Notes under the pieces: model-generated
The model's database searches: none
Seen by the model: only the letters and a program-made list of their open reading frames with translations
Told to the model about the DNA's origin: nothing
Assembly (NCBI RefSeq): GCF_008369105.1
Contig: NZ_VINQ01000001.1
Location: forward strand, 248,001-312,000
Reading direction: 5' to 3'
Length of the DNA: 64,000 nucleotides
DNA from: Aquicoccus porphyridii
Lineage (GTDB): Bacteria > Pseudomonadota > Alphaproteobacteria > Rhodobacterales > Rhodobacteraceae
Program-made: the position numbers and the translations under genes
Shown: piece after piece, positions 55,238-64,000 of the stretch
How positions within the stretch are numbered: the stretch's first letter is position 1
Layout: each line of letters starts with the position of its first letter

Positions 55238-56410
55238 CTAGAACGATATGTAGCGGATTTCGGTGCCGGCCGGCTGCGCATCGGCATTCGGCGCGGAGAC
55301 AGCCAGTGCATTGGCGTCAGCCAGGACCGAGAGAAGCGCGCTGTCCTGTCGACCGGCCACGGTGATGCGGCCATTCTCGACCCGGGCGCGCTGGTAATGC
55401 TCTCGCGGGCCATTTGCCGCGAGATCATGAGTCAGAACGGCCATCCGTTCGGCGGCCCTGTCCGCGCCCATCCCCAACATGGCCCTGATCATCGGCGCCA
55501 GAAACACGCGCGCGCAGACCATTGCGGATACCGGATTGCCCGGCAGCCCCACCATCGCCGCGTCGCCCATCCGGCCCGCCATGAGCGGTTTGCCCGGACG
55601 TATCGCGATCTTGTAGAAGGCCCGGTCCAGACCCATGGTTTCGGCCACATCGCCAACGATGTCGTGGTCGCCGACCGATGCCCCGCCGATCGTGACGACA
55701 AGGTCCGCGCCTTTCGCAAGCCGGAACGCGGTTTCGAGGCTTGCCCGATTGTCCCGCGCGATCGGGAGTAGGCGGGGTTCTGCCCCCCACGCCGCGAGCA
55801 TCGCGTGAATGCCAAAGCTGTTCGAGGCGATGATCTGATCGCGCCCGGGCATTTCACCGGGCATGACCAACTCGTCGCCGGTTGAAATCAACGCCACGAC
55901 CGGTTTCCGGTGAACCGGGACATGCGCGATATTCATTGCAGCCATCAACGCAAGGTCGGCCGGGCCGATGACGCGCGGTGCGCGGATGCCATCGCCAGCC
56001 TTGAAATCATCGCCTTGCGGGCGGATGTTCGTGCCGCCCGTTTGCGCGTCGGTGATCGTGATCAGGTCGCCGCGCCGCTCGACATCCTCTTGAATGACGA
56101 CGCGGCTCGCCCCCTGGGGAAGCGGTGCCCCGGTAAAGATGCGCACGGCCTGTCCGGGTTTGACCTTGCCCGCGAAACCATGACCTGCCGCACTCTCGCC
56201 GATGACCTTGAATTGTGCGTGCAGATCGGCCTCTTCTGCGATCAGGGCATACCCGTCCATCGCCGAGGCCGGGAACGGCGGCTGATCCCGGCGAGCGGTG
56301 ACATCCGAGGCCAGAACACGGCCCGACGCTGCAAGCAGCGGAATGGTTTCATGTGCGGTCGGCTGCACCAGCGCAAAAAGCTCTGCGAGGGCTTTATCGA
56401 CGCTGATCAT
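55238..56410 (-). CDS. moeA: molybdopterin molybdotransferase MoeA (gephyrin-like)
   Basis: 390 residues with the MoeA domain order (N-terminal II/I, MPT-binding domain III, C-terminal IV). [10 protein letters not shown] and the [11 protein letters not shown] motif are the key signatures, as are [11 protein letters not shown] and [10 protein letters not shown]. Inserts molybdate into adenylylated molybdopterin. Overlaps moaC by four bases and follows the trp genes in one transcription unit. Confidence 0.95.
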   Translation of the reverse strand: MISVDKALAELFALVQPTAHETIPLLAASGRVLASDVTARRDQPPFPASAMDGYALIAEEADLHAQFKVIGESAAGHGFAGKVKPGQAVRIFTGAPLPQGASRVVIQEDVERRGDLITITDAQTGGTNIRPQGDDFKAGDGIRAPRVIGPADLALMAAMNIAHVPVHRKPVVALISTGDELVMPGEMPGRDQIIASNSFGIHAMLAAWGAEPRLLPIARDNRASLETAFRLAKGADLVVTIGGASVGDHDIVGDVAETMGLDRAFYKIAIRPGKPLMAGRMGDAAMVGLPGNPVSAMVCARVFLAPMIRAMLGMGADRAAERMAVLTHDLAANGPREHYQRARVENGRITVAGRQDSALLSVLADANALAVSAPNADAQPAGTEIRYISF

Positions 56411-56883
56411 GGTGCGACGAAGCGGCCCGATTTCCCGCCGTCTTTCAACACGACGCGGATATCGGAGATCACCATCGCCTTGTCCACCGCCTTCACCATG
56501 TCATAGACGGTGAGGGCCGCGGTCGAAACGGCCGTCAGCGCCTCCATTTCGACGCCGGTCTTGCCCGTGGTCTTGACCGTCGCCTCGATCCGGACGCCGG
56601 GCAGATCGGGATCGAGCGACAGATCGACCGCGACCTTGGTCACCGGGAGAGGGTGGCAGAGGGGTATGAGATCGGCGGTCTTTTTCGCGCCCATGATGCC
56701 GGCGAGGCGCGCCACCGACAGAACATCGCCCTTGCTGGCCCGACCTTCGGAAATGAGATCGAGCGTCGCGCCCGCCATGCGCACCGATCCCCGGGCGGTG
56801 GCGACACGGTGGGTGTCGTCCTTGTCAGAGACATCGACCATGTGGGCGTCACCCTTGGCGTCGAAATGGGTGAGTTCCGCCAT
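56407..56883 (-). CDS. moaC: cyclic pyranopterin monophosphate synthase MoaC
   Basis: 158 residues. Catalytic Lys in [17 protein letters not shown], the conserved [20 protein letters not shown] segment and the C-terminal KSG. Second step of molybdenum cofactor synthesis after MoaA. It begins three bases after the trpC stop and overlaps moeA. Confidence 0.97.
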   Translation of the reverse strand: MAELTHFDAKGDAHMVDVSDKDDTHRVATARGSVRMAGATLDLISEGRASKGDVLSVARLAGIMGAKKTADLIPLCHPLPVTKVAVDLSLDPDLPGVRIEATVKTTGKTGVEMEALTAVSTAALTVYDMVKAVDKAMVISDIRVVLKDGGKSGRFVAP

Positions 56884-56886
56884 GAT

Positions 56887-57699
56887 TTACACGCCCCCCG
56901 GGGTGAGCGGGCGGGCAAGAAGATTGCGCGTTGCGAGTTCGACATTATCCTGCCGCATCAGGCTCTCGCCGACGAGGAAACAGCGCGCACCGAACCGCGC
57001 GATATCGGCCAGATCCTCGGGCGTGTCGAGACCGCTTTCGGACACGATCAGACGATCGGGCGGAACCATGCGCGACAGGCGGCGCGTCGTCTCGAGCGAC
57101 GTTTCGAACGTATTGAGATCGCGATTGTTGATGCCGATCATACGCGATGACAGCTTTTCGGCGCGTTCAAGCTCGCTTTGCTCATGAACCTCGATCAAGG
57201 CGTCCATACCCCATTCCGCGGCAGCGGATTCAAGTTCGAGCGCCTGTTCGTCCGACACGCTGGCCATGATGATGAGGATACAGTCGGCGCCAAGCGCGCG
57301 CGCCTCGATCACCTGGTAGGGATCATACATGAAATCCTTGCGCAAAACCGGAAGATCGACCGCGGCACGTGCCGCGCTCAGATATGTCTTGTCGCCCTGG
57401 AAACTGGGGGTATCGGTCAGAATGGAGAGACAGGTCGCACCACCCGATTGATACGCCTGGGCGAGGGCGGGCGGGTCGAAATCGGCGCGAATGAGGCCTT
57501 TGGACGGGCTCGCCTTCTTGATCTCGGCGATCAGACCATAACCTTCGCGCGATGCGTCAAAGAGCGCGCTTGCGAAGGGTCGCACCGTCGGGGCCTCGCG
57601 GGCTTCAATCTCGAGCACATCAAGTGGCTTTGCCGCCTTGTCCGCAGCGATCTCTTCCAGCTTGTAGGCCTTGATCTTGTCGAGGATTGTGGCGGTCAT
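56887..57699 (-). CDS. trpC: indole-3-glycerol phosphate synthase
   Basis: 270 residues, TIM barrel, monofunctional. [25 protein letters not shown] and [22 protein letters not shown] carry the catalytic Lys/Glu residues. Tryptophan pathway. Overlaps trpD by four bases. Confidence 0.97.
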   Translation of the reverse strand: MTATILDKIKAYKLEEIAADKAAKPLDVLEIEAREAPTVRPFASALFDASREGYGLIAEIKKASPSKGLIRADFDPPALAQAYQSGGATCLSILTDTPSFQGDKTYLSAARAAVDLPVLRKDFMYDPYQVIEARALGADCILIIMASVSDEQALELESAAAEWGMDALIEVHEQSELERAEKLSSRMIGINNRDLNTFETSLETTRRLSRMVPPDRLIVSESGLDTPEDLADIARFGARCFLVGESLMRQDNVELATRNLLARPLTPGGV

Positions 57700-58718
57700 C
57701 TTGCCTCCGTCGTGATCGTTACCAGCGCGTCGATCTTTGCCTTGGCAGCGCCCGAGTCGATGCTTTCGCGCGCCATCTCGACACCGTCGCGCAGATTGCC
57801 GACCCGACCGGCCACGTTCAGTGCCGCCGCGGAATTGAGCAGAACCGCGTCGCGATAGGCCGACGCTTCGCCAGAAAGCAAGGCGCGCAGCGCATGCGCG
57901 TTTGCCTCCGGGCTACCGCCGATGATGGCCTCGAACGGATGCACCGGCAAGCCGAAATCCTCGGGGTGAAGTTCGACTTCGCGGACAGAACCGTCTTCTT
58001 CCAGCGCCGAAACCCATGTCACCCCGGTGATCGTCATCTCATCGGTGCCGTCGGAACCGTGAACGAGCCATGCGCGTTCGCTCCCGAGTTGGCCGAGGGT
58101 TTCGGCCATCGGGCGGATCAGATCGCGAGAGAACGCGCCGGTGAGCTGCCGCTTGACCCCTGCGGGGTTGGTCAACGGTCCGAGAATGTTGAAGATGGTG
58201 CGTGTTCCAAGCTCGGCCCGGGATGGGCCGACATGCGCCATGGCGGGGTGGTGCATCGGTGCCATCATGAAGGCAATACCGCAGGCTTCAAGTGCCTTTT
58301 CAACGAGTTTCGGGCCGATCATGACGTTGATTCCCATCGCCGAAAGGGCATCGGCGGCGCCGGATTTCGAGCTCAGGTTGCGGTTGCCATGCTTGGCCAC
58401 CGGCACCCCCGCGCCGGCCACCACGAAGGCGGTCGCGGTCGAGATGTTGAGCGTGCCCTTGCCGTCCCCCCCGGTGCCGACGATGTCCATCGCACCTGCC
58501 GGGGCGTTGACGTGGTGGCACTTGGCGCGCATCACCGATGCGGCGGCGGTATATTCCTCGACCGTTTCACCGCGTGTGCGCAGGGCCATCAACAAACCGC
58601 CGATCTGGCTGGGCGTGGCGTCGCCGTCGAACAGGATGCCAAAAGCGGTTTCGGCCTCGTCGCGCGTCAGCGCGCGCTCAGCGGCGGCGCCGATCAGGGG
58701 TTTCAGACGGTCGCTCAT
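57696..58718 (-). CDS. trpD: anthranilate phosphoribosyltransferase
   Basis: 340 residues. PRPP-binding [20 protein letters not shown] and [19 protein letters not shown] signatures. Adds ribose phosphate to anthranilate. Overlaps trpG and trpC by four bases each, so the three are translationally coupled. Confidence 0.97.
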   Translation of the reverse strand: MSDRLKPLIGAAAERALTRDEAETAFGILFDGDATPSQIGGLLMALRTRGETVEEYTAAASVMRAKCHHVNAPAGAMDIVGTGGDGKGTLNISTATAFVVAGAGVPVAKHGNRNLSSKSGAADALSAMGINVMIGPKLVEKALEACGIAFMMAPMHHPAMAHVGPSRAELGTRTIFNILGPLTNPAGVKRQLTGAFSRDLIRPMAETLGQLGSERAWLVHGSDGTDEMTITGVTWVSALEEDGSVREVELHPEDFGLPVHPFEAIIGGSPEANAHALRALLSGEASAYRDAVLLNSAAALNVAGRVGNLRDGVEMARESIDSGAAKAKIDALVTITTEAR

Positions 58719-59296
58719 GCCGGCACCTTCAACGCGTCGAGGAAATTCCCGAGAAGTGCATGGCCATGTTGCGAGGCGATGGACTCGGGGTGAAACTGCA
58801 CGCCGTGAATGGGCAATGTCTTGTGTTGCAGGCCCATGATGGTCCCGTCCTCAAGCTCGGCGGTGATTTCGAGCGTGTCGGGCAGGCTCTCGCGGTCGAC
58901 GATCAGCGAATGATAGCGTGTCGCCTCGAACGGGCTCGGCAATCCTTTGAAGACCCCTTTGCCGCCGTGCCGAATCTGGCCCATCTTGCCATGCACAATC
59001 TCGTGGCAGCGCACCACCTTGCCACCAAATGCCTGTCCTATGGTCTGATGACCCAGGCACACGCCAAGCAGCGGCGTCTGTGTCTCGGCGGCAGCCAGCA
59101 CGAGGTCGAGGCAGATCCCGGCCTGGTCCGGATCGCATGGGCCGGGCGAGAGCAGGATTCCGGCCGGATCGAGTGCCATGGCGGCTTGCACATCCAGCGC
59201 ATCGTTGCGTTTCACAAGGACTTCGGCGCCCAATTCCCCAAGGAAATGCACCAGATTATAGGTGAAACTGTCATAATTGTCGATCAACAGCAGCAT
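58715..59296 (-). CDS. trpG: anthranilate synthase glutamine amidotransferase component
   Basis: 193 residues, class I glutaminase: Cys in [12 protein letters not shown], His-Glu in GVQFHPES. Starts [14 protein letters not shown], as in TrpG/PabA. It may also serve aminodeoxychorismate synthase. trpE is not adjacent; upstream lies the divergent polysaccharide deacetylase. ATG at 59296 is preferred over an upstream TTG. Confidence 0.95.
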   Translation of the reverse strand: MLLLIDNYDSFTYNLVHFLGELGAEVLVKRNDALDVQAAMALDPAGILLSPGPCDPDQAGICLDLVLAAAETQTPLLGVCLGHQTIGQAFGGKVVRCHEIVHGKMGQIRHGGKGVFKGLPSPFEATRYHSLIVDRESLPDTLEITAELEDGTIMGLQHKTLPIHGVQFHPESIASQHGHALLGNFLDALKVPA

Positions 59297-59421
59297 CTTG
59301 CCCAACTTCTTGTCATTGGGGCTGGAGGCCCGGCCCCGGGTCGCGATATACTTGCTCAGGCTTGCGGCGCACCGTCAAGGGGCGCACTGTCCCGTCGAGC
59401 AGGAAAAAAGGGGTGGATGCA

Positions 59422-61161
59422 GTGGCAAGGGGGTTTTTGAGCGGTATCGCGGCGGGGGCCGTCGTCGCGGCAGTGGTCGCGGTGGGCCTGTCGTTTGTTG
59501 TTGCTCCACCGGAGCCGCCCAAACCGGATGCGGTGCCTTTGGGGGTGCCGGTCGGGTCCGAGTTCAACCAGTCGCGCAAGGATGAGCAGGCCGAGCTTCC
59601 CGCCGGAGAGCCCGGGCCGCAGATGTCCGGGGTTCCACAGGTCGAGGCCCCCGCGCGGGATGACCTTGCCTCGCTGGAGTCAAGCGACACGCGACCGACT
59701 GTGGCTCCGCAAACCGGGCAGCCGAGGGCCGGGCTGACGACCCCGGGAGAGTCTGGCGCATCGGGGCTTTCGATCGAAAGCGATACGCCGGTTGCCCAGG
59801 CCGGGGCGGGTGACGCGCCAGCGGCACCTGCGCAGGAGCCCGCGATGTCGATCTCGACCGATCCGGCCCAGCCCAGACCGCCCGAAGCCGCGACCGAGGA
59901 GACAGCCTTTGCATCGACCGAAGACCCCGAGGCGCCAGCCCCTTCGGTTCTGAGCGAGGCACCGGTCGAACCCGCGCTGCCCGATTCCACGGGCGAGATC
60001 ACAACAGACCTTCAAGGCGTTGAAACGAAGCCGGAAAAGCCGAGCGCGATGGCGGCACCCGCAGCCGGGAACATGCCCCAATCGGAAGAATCCGAAGAGT
60101 TGGTGATCAGGGTTGATCCTGCACCTGCGCGCCCGCGTGAGAGTATCACCACCGCGGAGCCAGAGCCGAGACCCGATGAAGAGCCTCCATCCACCGCCGA
60201 GCCGGAGGCCGAAGAAGATCGCGATGACAGGGTCGAGACCACGCCCGGGGCGCCCGGGTCCGAACGCGAGGAGGCGGAGACGCAAGACAGCGTCGCGCGC
60301 CCCGATACATCGGAACCCGGCGAACAGGGTGCCGCCCCTGCCGTCACGATCGGGAAACCGGCCACGCGGCTGACCGAACAGGGCGACCGTGTCACCACCG
60401 GAAACCGCCCGATGATCGGCACGGCGGCACTACCGCCAACATCGCCCGAGACGCGCCAGCCGGAAATCGCCGCGCCGACATCCGAGCCGCCGTTTGTCAG
60501 ATATAGCGAACCCTTTGAAGCCCCTGAGAACAAGCCGAAAATGGCAATCGTTCTCATTGACGATCCGAGCGCCAGCGTCGGCATAGAAGCCCTGTCGACC
60601 TTTCCCTACACGCTGAGTTTCGCGGTCGATACGAGCCGTCCGGGGGCGGCGGACCGGATGGCGATCTACCGGGCGGCCGGGTTCGAGGTTCTGGCTCTGG
60701 TCGACCTGCCCGAGGGGGCCGGGGCAGGGGACGTGGAAGTGGCGATGCAGGTCCTGCTTGACCGGGTGCCGGAGGCGGTGGGCGTCATGGAAGCCCCCGG
60801 GGACGGCATCCAGTCGAGCCGGGAAATCGTCACGCAGGTCACCGAAATCGTCGGGAATTCCGGTCACGGCCTGTTGCTTTATCCCAAGGGGCTCGACACC
60901 GGGCGAAAACTGGCCAGCAAGGCGGGCGTTCCGGCGGCGTCAATCTTTCGGGATTTCGACGCCAAGGATGAAAAACCAAGCGTTATCAGGCGATTCCTGA
61001 ACTATGCCGCACTCAAGGCCGGGGGCGAAGGGGATGGTGTCGTGATGGTCGGGCGGCTTCGGCCCGACACGGTGACGGCGCTTCTCCTCTGGGGGCTGGA
61101 GGACCGCGCGCGGGACGTCGCCTTGACCCCGGTCAGCGCGATCATGCAGGCGGCGGATTAG
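59422..61161 (+). CDS. divergent polysaccharide deacetylase family protein (YibQ-like)
   Basis: 579 residues. One N-terminal membrane helix (about 5-30, GFLSGIAAGAVVAAVVAVGLSFV), a 340-residue proline-, glutamate- and alanine-rich linker probably spanning the periplasm, and a C-terminal divergent deacetylase domain (about 370-579) beginning KMAIVLIDDPSASVG. The metal-binding residues of true deacetylases are replaced, as usual in this family. Activity is unproven. The GTG at 59422 (AAGGGG upstream, ARGFLSG start as in relatives) is preferred; a GTG at 59413 would add three residues. Confidence 0.85.
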   Translation: MARGFLSGIAAGAVVAAVVAVGLSFVVAPPEPPKPDAVPLGVPVGSEFNQSRKDEQAELPAGEPGPQMSGVPQVEAPARDDLASLESSDTRPTVAPQTGQPRAGLTTPGESGASGLSIESDTPVAQAGAGDAPAAPAQEPAMSISTDPAQPRPPEAATEETAFASTEDPEAPAPSVLSEAPVEPALPDSTGEITTDLQGVETKPEKPSAMAAPAAGNMPQSEESEELVIRVDPAPARPRESITTAEPEPRPDEEPPSTAEPEAEEDRDDRVETTPGAPGSEREEAETQDSVARPDTSEPGEQGAAPAVTIGKPATRLTEQGDRVTTGNRPMIGTAALPPTSPETRQPEIAAPTSEPPFVRYSEPFEAPENKPKMAIVLIDDPSASVGIEALSTFPYTLSFAVDTSRPGAADRMAIYRAAGFEVLALVDLPEGAGAGDVEVAMQVLLDRVPEAVGVMEAPGDGIQSSREIVTQVTEIVGNSGHGLLLYPKGLDTGRKLASKAGVPAASIFRDFDAKDEKPSVIRRFLNYAALKAGGEGDGVVMVGRLRPDTVTALLLWGLEDRARDVALTPVSAIMQAAD

Positions 61162-61173
61162 CAAGATGCATGA

Positions 61174-62148
61174 TCAGATCCCGCGCATCGCCTCGGCCGC
61201 GATCTCGAACGAACGGAGGCGGGCGGCGGGGTCGTGGATCTGGCCCGAGAGGATCACCTCGTCGGGCTTGTGGTGGTCGATCAGCGCTTGCAGTTTCTCA
61301 TGCACCTGTTCGGGCGTGCCGATAGCGGCAATGCGCAACGCGGCCTCCGCATTATCGACGGCCTGGGGGCTGCCGATGATTTCGCTCCGGGGGGCGGGCA
61401 GGGGGCCGGGGCGCCCGCTGCGCAGGTTGAGGAAAGCCTGAAGCTGGGAAGAGCGCAAAAGCCGGGCCTCGGCCTCGGTTTCGGCGGCAAAGACGTTGAT
61501 CGCCATCATGAAGCGGGGTTCATCGGTGATACCGGGCCGGAACGTCCGGCGATAGGTTTCCGACGCCGCTTCGAGCGCATCAGGGGCGAAATGCGAGGCG
61601 AAGGCATAGGGCAGGCCAAGATGCGCGGCCAGTTGCGCGCCATAAAGCGACGAGCCCAGGATCCAGATCGGCACCTGCGTGCCTTCACCCGGGATCGCGC
61701 GCACCGGCTGGCCCGGTTGCGAGGGGTTCAGAAAGCCCATCAGCTCGATCACCTCGTCGGGGAAATTATCCTCCATCCGGCCACGGCGCAGCGCATGGGC
61801 GGTGCGCCCGTCGGTGCCCGGCGCGCGCCCGAGGCCAAGGTCGATCCGGTCGCTGTAAAGCGTGGCCAGCGTGCCGAACTGTTCGGCCACGACAAGTGGC
61901 GCGTGGTTGGGCAACATGATTCCGCCCGAACCCACGCGGATGCGTGTCGTGCGTCCCGCGACATGGCCGATCAGCACGGCAGTCGAGGACGAGGCAATGC
62001 CGGGCATGTTGTGATGTTCGGCCAGCCAGAAGCGGCTGTAACCGAGGCTCTCGGCGTGAACCGCGAGATCGCCGGTATTGCGCAGCGCATCCGCCGCGGT
62101 GCCGCCTTCGGGGATCGGCGAGAGGTCGAGAACGTTGTAAGGGATCAT
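61174..62148 (-). CDS. LLM-class flavin-dependent oxidoreductase
   Basis: 324 residues, luciferase-like TIM barrel. [42 protein letters not shown] and [20 protein letters not shown] identify the single-component branch with bacterial-luciferase-like FMN/F420 binding. The substrate is unknown; relatives include probable alkanal or nitroalkane monooxygenases. Convergent with the deacetylase-like gene, 12 bases apart. Confidence 0.9.
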   Translation of the reverse strand: MIPYNVLDLSPIPEGGTAADALRNTGDLAVHAESLGYSRFWLAEHHNMPGIASSSTAVLIGHVAGRTTRIRVGSGGIMLPNHAPLVVAEQFGTLATLYSDRIDLGLGRAPGTDGRTAHALRRGRMEDNFPDEVIELMGFLNPSQPGQPVRAIPGEGTQVPIWILGSSLYGAQLAAHLGLPYAFASHFAPDALEAASETYRRTFRPGITDEPRFMMAINVFAAETEAEARLLRSSQLQAFLNLRSGRPGPLPAPRSEIIGSPQAVDNAEAALRIAAIGTPEQVHEKLQALIDHHKPDEVILSGQIHDPAARLRSFEIAAEAMRGI

Positions 62149-62235
62149 GCGGGGCCTCCTTTTCGCGGCGATGGTGACGCGGAACCGGGGCGAGGGAAAG
62201 AGGAACGCGGCGTTGCGTGACTGCTCAGGATTGGT

Positions 62236-62285
62236 GCGAGGGGCCAGCCCCTCGCGCTCCCCGAGGTATTTTCAGTCAGATGAAG
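62236..62285 (+). repeat. hairpin-plus-TATTTT intergenic repeat, copy 2
   Basis: GCGAGGGGC-CA-GCCCCTCGC (62236-62254) then GAGGTATTTT-CAGT-CAGATGAAG (62263-62285). It has the same layout as 6619-6661: a GC stem followed by GAG(G)TATTTT and a (C)A(A)GATGAAG end. Lies 74 bases before lepA. Confidence 0.55.
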
Positions 62286-62358
62286 GGGCTGGACGGGCGG
62301 TGCAGCCACACGTGCGCGCGCTATTGACCGCGGGTCAAAACCCTTTCATATGCAAGCC

Positions 62359-64000
62359 ATGACAGAGCTTTCCCATATCCGCAATTTCTCGATCGTGGCG
62401 CATATTGACCACGGCAAATCGACGCTGGCCGACCGGTTGATCCAGCTCACCGGCACGGTCGCCGAACGCGACATGAAGGAGCAGCTTCTTGACGCGATGG
62501 ATATCGAGCGCGAGCGTGGCATCACCATCAAGGCCAACACCGTTCGCATCGAATACCCCGCGAAAGATGGCCACACCTACGTCCTGAACCTCATCGACAC
62601 GCCCGGCCACGTGGATTTCGCCTACGAGGTGAGCCGCTCGATGCGCGCGGTCGAGGGATCGCTGCTGGTGGTCGACGCCACGCAGGGCGTCGAGGCGCAG
62701 ACGCTGGCCAATGTCTATACCGCCATCGAGGCGGATCACGAGATTGTCCCCGTGCTGAACAAGGTCGACCTGCCCGCGGCCGACCCCGCGCGCGTGGCCG
62801 AACAAATCGAGGACGTGATCGGCATCGACGCCTCCGACGCCTGCCTGATCTCGGCCAAGACCGGCGTCGGCATCCCCGACGTGCTCGAGGCCATCGTCAC
62901 GCGCCTGCCCCCGCCCCACGGCGGTGACCCGGACGCGCCCCTGAAGGCCATGCTGGTCGATTCCAAGTATGACCAGTATCTCGGGGTGATCTGCATCGTG
63001 CGCATCATCGATGGCACCCTGAAAAAGGGCGACCGCATTCGCATGATGAAAACGGGGGGCACCTACGACGTGGACGACGTGGGCGTCTACCGCCCCGCAA
63101 TGACCCATGTCAGGGCGCTCGGACCGGGCGAGATCGGTTACCTCAACGCCTCGATCAAGCAGGTCCGCGACACCCGCGTCGGGGACACGATCACACATGA
63201 GAAACGCCCCTGCGCCCAACCGCTGCCAGGCTTCAAACCCTCGGTGCCGGTGGTTTTCTGCGGCCTTTTCCCGGTCGATGCCAACGATTTCGAGGATCTG
63301 CGCGACGCGATCGAGAAACTGGCGCTCAACGACGCCTCCTTCACCTACGAGATGGAGACCTCTGCCGCCCTCGGGTTCGGTTTCCGCTGCGGTTTTCTCG
63401 GGCTTCTGCACCTCGAGGTCGTGCGCGACCGGCTGGAACGCGAATACAACATCGAACTGATCACCACCGCGCCCTCGGTCATCTATCACGTCTACCGCCG
63501 GGACGGCACGCGGCAGGATCTGCACAACCCCGCCGACATGCCCGACATGAGCCTCGTCGAGCGCATCGAGGAGCCGCGCATCAAGGCGACCATCCTGGTG
63601 CCCGATGAGTATCTCGGTGACGTGCTCAAGCTCTGCCAGGAACGCCGCGGCATCCAACTCGACCTGACCTATGTCGGCGGGCGCGCCATGACGGTCTATG
63701 ACCTGCCGCTCAACGAGGTCGTCTTCGATTTCTACGACCGGCTGAAATCGGTGACCAAGGGCTATGCCAGCTTTGACTACGAGATGATCGGCTACCGCGA
63801 GGACAACCTCGTGAAAATGTCGATCCTGGTCAACGACGAACCGGTGGACGCGCTGGCCATGATGGTCCACCGCGACCGGGCCGAGATGCGTGGCCGGGCG
63901 ATGTGCGAAAAGCTCAAGGAGCTGATCCCGCGCCACATGTTCAAGATCCCGATCCAGGCCGCCATCGGTGCCAAGGTCATCGCGCGCGAGACGCTCTCGG
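62359..64000 (+). CDS. lepA: elongation factor 4 (LepA), 3' end outside window
   Basis: About 547 of roughly 600 expected residues are present. G-domain motifs: HIDHGKST (G1), RGITI (G2), DTPGHVDF (G3), NKVD (G4). [22 protein letters not shown] is the standard start; an in-frame ATG lies three codons upstream. GTPase that remodels or back-translocates ribosomes and aids initiation/assembly. The final C-terminal residues lie beyond position 64000. Confidence 0.97.
   Translation, partial: MTELSHIRNFSIVAHIDHGKSTLADRLIQLTGTVAERDMKEQLLDAMDIERERGITIKANTVRIEYPAKDGHTYVLNLIDTPGHVDFAYEVSRSMRAVEGSLLVVDATQGVEAQTLANVYTAIEADHEIVPVLNKVDLPAADPARVAEQIEDVIGIDASDACLISAKTGVGIPDVLEAIVTRLPPPHGGDPDAPLKAMLVDSKYDQYLGVICIVRIIDGTLKKGDRIRMMKTGGTYDVDDVGVYRPAMTHVRALGPGEIGYLNASIKQVRDTRVGDTITHEKRPCAQPLPGFKPSVPVVFCGLFPVDANDFEDLRDAIEKLALNDASFTYEMETSAALGFGFRCGFLGLLHLEVVRDRLEREYNIELITTAPSVIYHVYRRDGTRQDLHNPADMPDMSLVERIEEPRIKATILVPDEYLGDVLKLCQERRGIQLDLTYVGGRAMTVYDLPLNEVVFDFYDRLKSVTKGYASFDYEMIGYREDNLVKMSILVNDEPVDALAMMVHRDRAEMRGRAMCEKLKELIPRHMFKIPIQAAIGAKVIARETLS

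Noticed and set aside
1-64000. tRNA, rRNA, CRISPR arrays, insertion sequences
   Set aside because: I looked through all intergenic stretches and saw no cloverleaf-like sequence, no regularly spaced repeats and no transposase. A tRNA or covariance scan could still reveal a missed small RNA.

Overview
The window looks like chromosome of a high-GC alphaproteobacterium of the order Rhodobacterales, most likely the Roseobacter/Rhodobacter lineage. The evidence is a set of lineage-typical traits: a methionine synthase apparently split into separate domain proteins, the ATP synthase zeta inhibitor next to purC, GTTC-N7-GTTC type SOS boxes, a gene-transfer-agent (GTA) type endolysin/holin pair, a fused indolepyruvate ferredoxin oxidoreductase, RNase E with an acidic insertion and a GWW C-terminus, and the order trpG-trpD-trpC-moaC-moeA-lexA-comEC-gltX-gltA. 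I see no rRNA, tRNA, CRISPR array, insertion sequence or complete prophage.

Layout. 1-5.7 kb: corrinoid protein (cut by the window edge), an SOS-boxed radical SAM gene, two alpha/beta hydrolases, a homocysteine methyltransferase and the zeta inhibitor. 5.8-8.7 kb: purC-purS-(alcohol dehydrogenase)-purQ. 8.9-12.0 kb: a DctB/DctD-like two-component pair whose regulator lacks the sigma-54 contact loop. 12.5-18.9 kb: rne, ccdA, a membrane hydrolase and a cytochrome P450. 18.9-22.2 kb: purL-bolA-hyp-grxD on the minus strand. 22.4-25.8 kb: a catabolic-looking set of diaminopropionate ammonia-lyase, M24 hydrolase and AstE/DoeB-type deacylase. 25.8-31.5 kb: variant metallo-beta-lactamase-fold protein, gluQ, methyltransferase, trmFO, enoyl-CoA hydratase and thioesterase. 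31.55-32.97 kb: a gene-poor stretch, partly less GC-rich, with one orphan secreted protein. 33-36.6 kb: speD-speE, a DMT exporter, rplM-rpsI. 37-44.4 kb: LysR regulator, indolepyruvate oxidoreductase, acyltransferase, murI, argC. 44.4-48.6 kb: ccmE-[endolysin-holin]-ccmF-ccmH. 48.7-55.1 kb: enoyl-CoA hydratase, gltA, gltX, comEC, lexA. 55.2-62.1 kb: moeA, moaC, trpC, trpD, trpG, a divergent polysaccharide deacetylase and a flavin monooxygenase-like protein. 62.4 kb to the end: lepA, cut by the window.

Most genes are core metabolism and information processing. The most interesting signals are regulatory: a perfect SOS box inside the promoter of a probably leaderless radical SAM mRNA; a Pho-box-like element before a lipid acyltransferase; a perfect 8+8 bp palindrome between the -35 and -10 of the indolepyruvate oxidoreductase; a hairpin whose 3' arm runs into the ribosome binding site of the GTA-type endolysin; and a CtrA-like box before comEC. 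GTA release (endolysin/holin), DNA import (ComEC) and the SOS repressor (LexA) all lie within about 10 kb. A hairpin-plus-TATTTT intergenic repeat occurs twice (about 6.6 and 62.2 kb).
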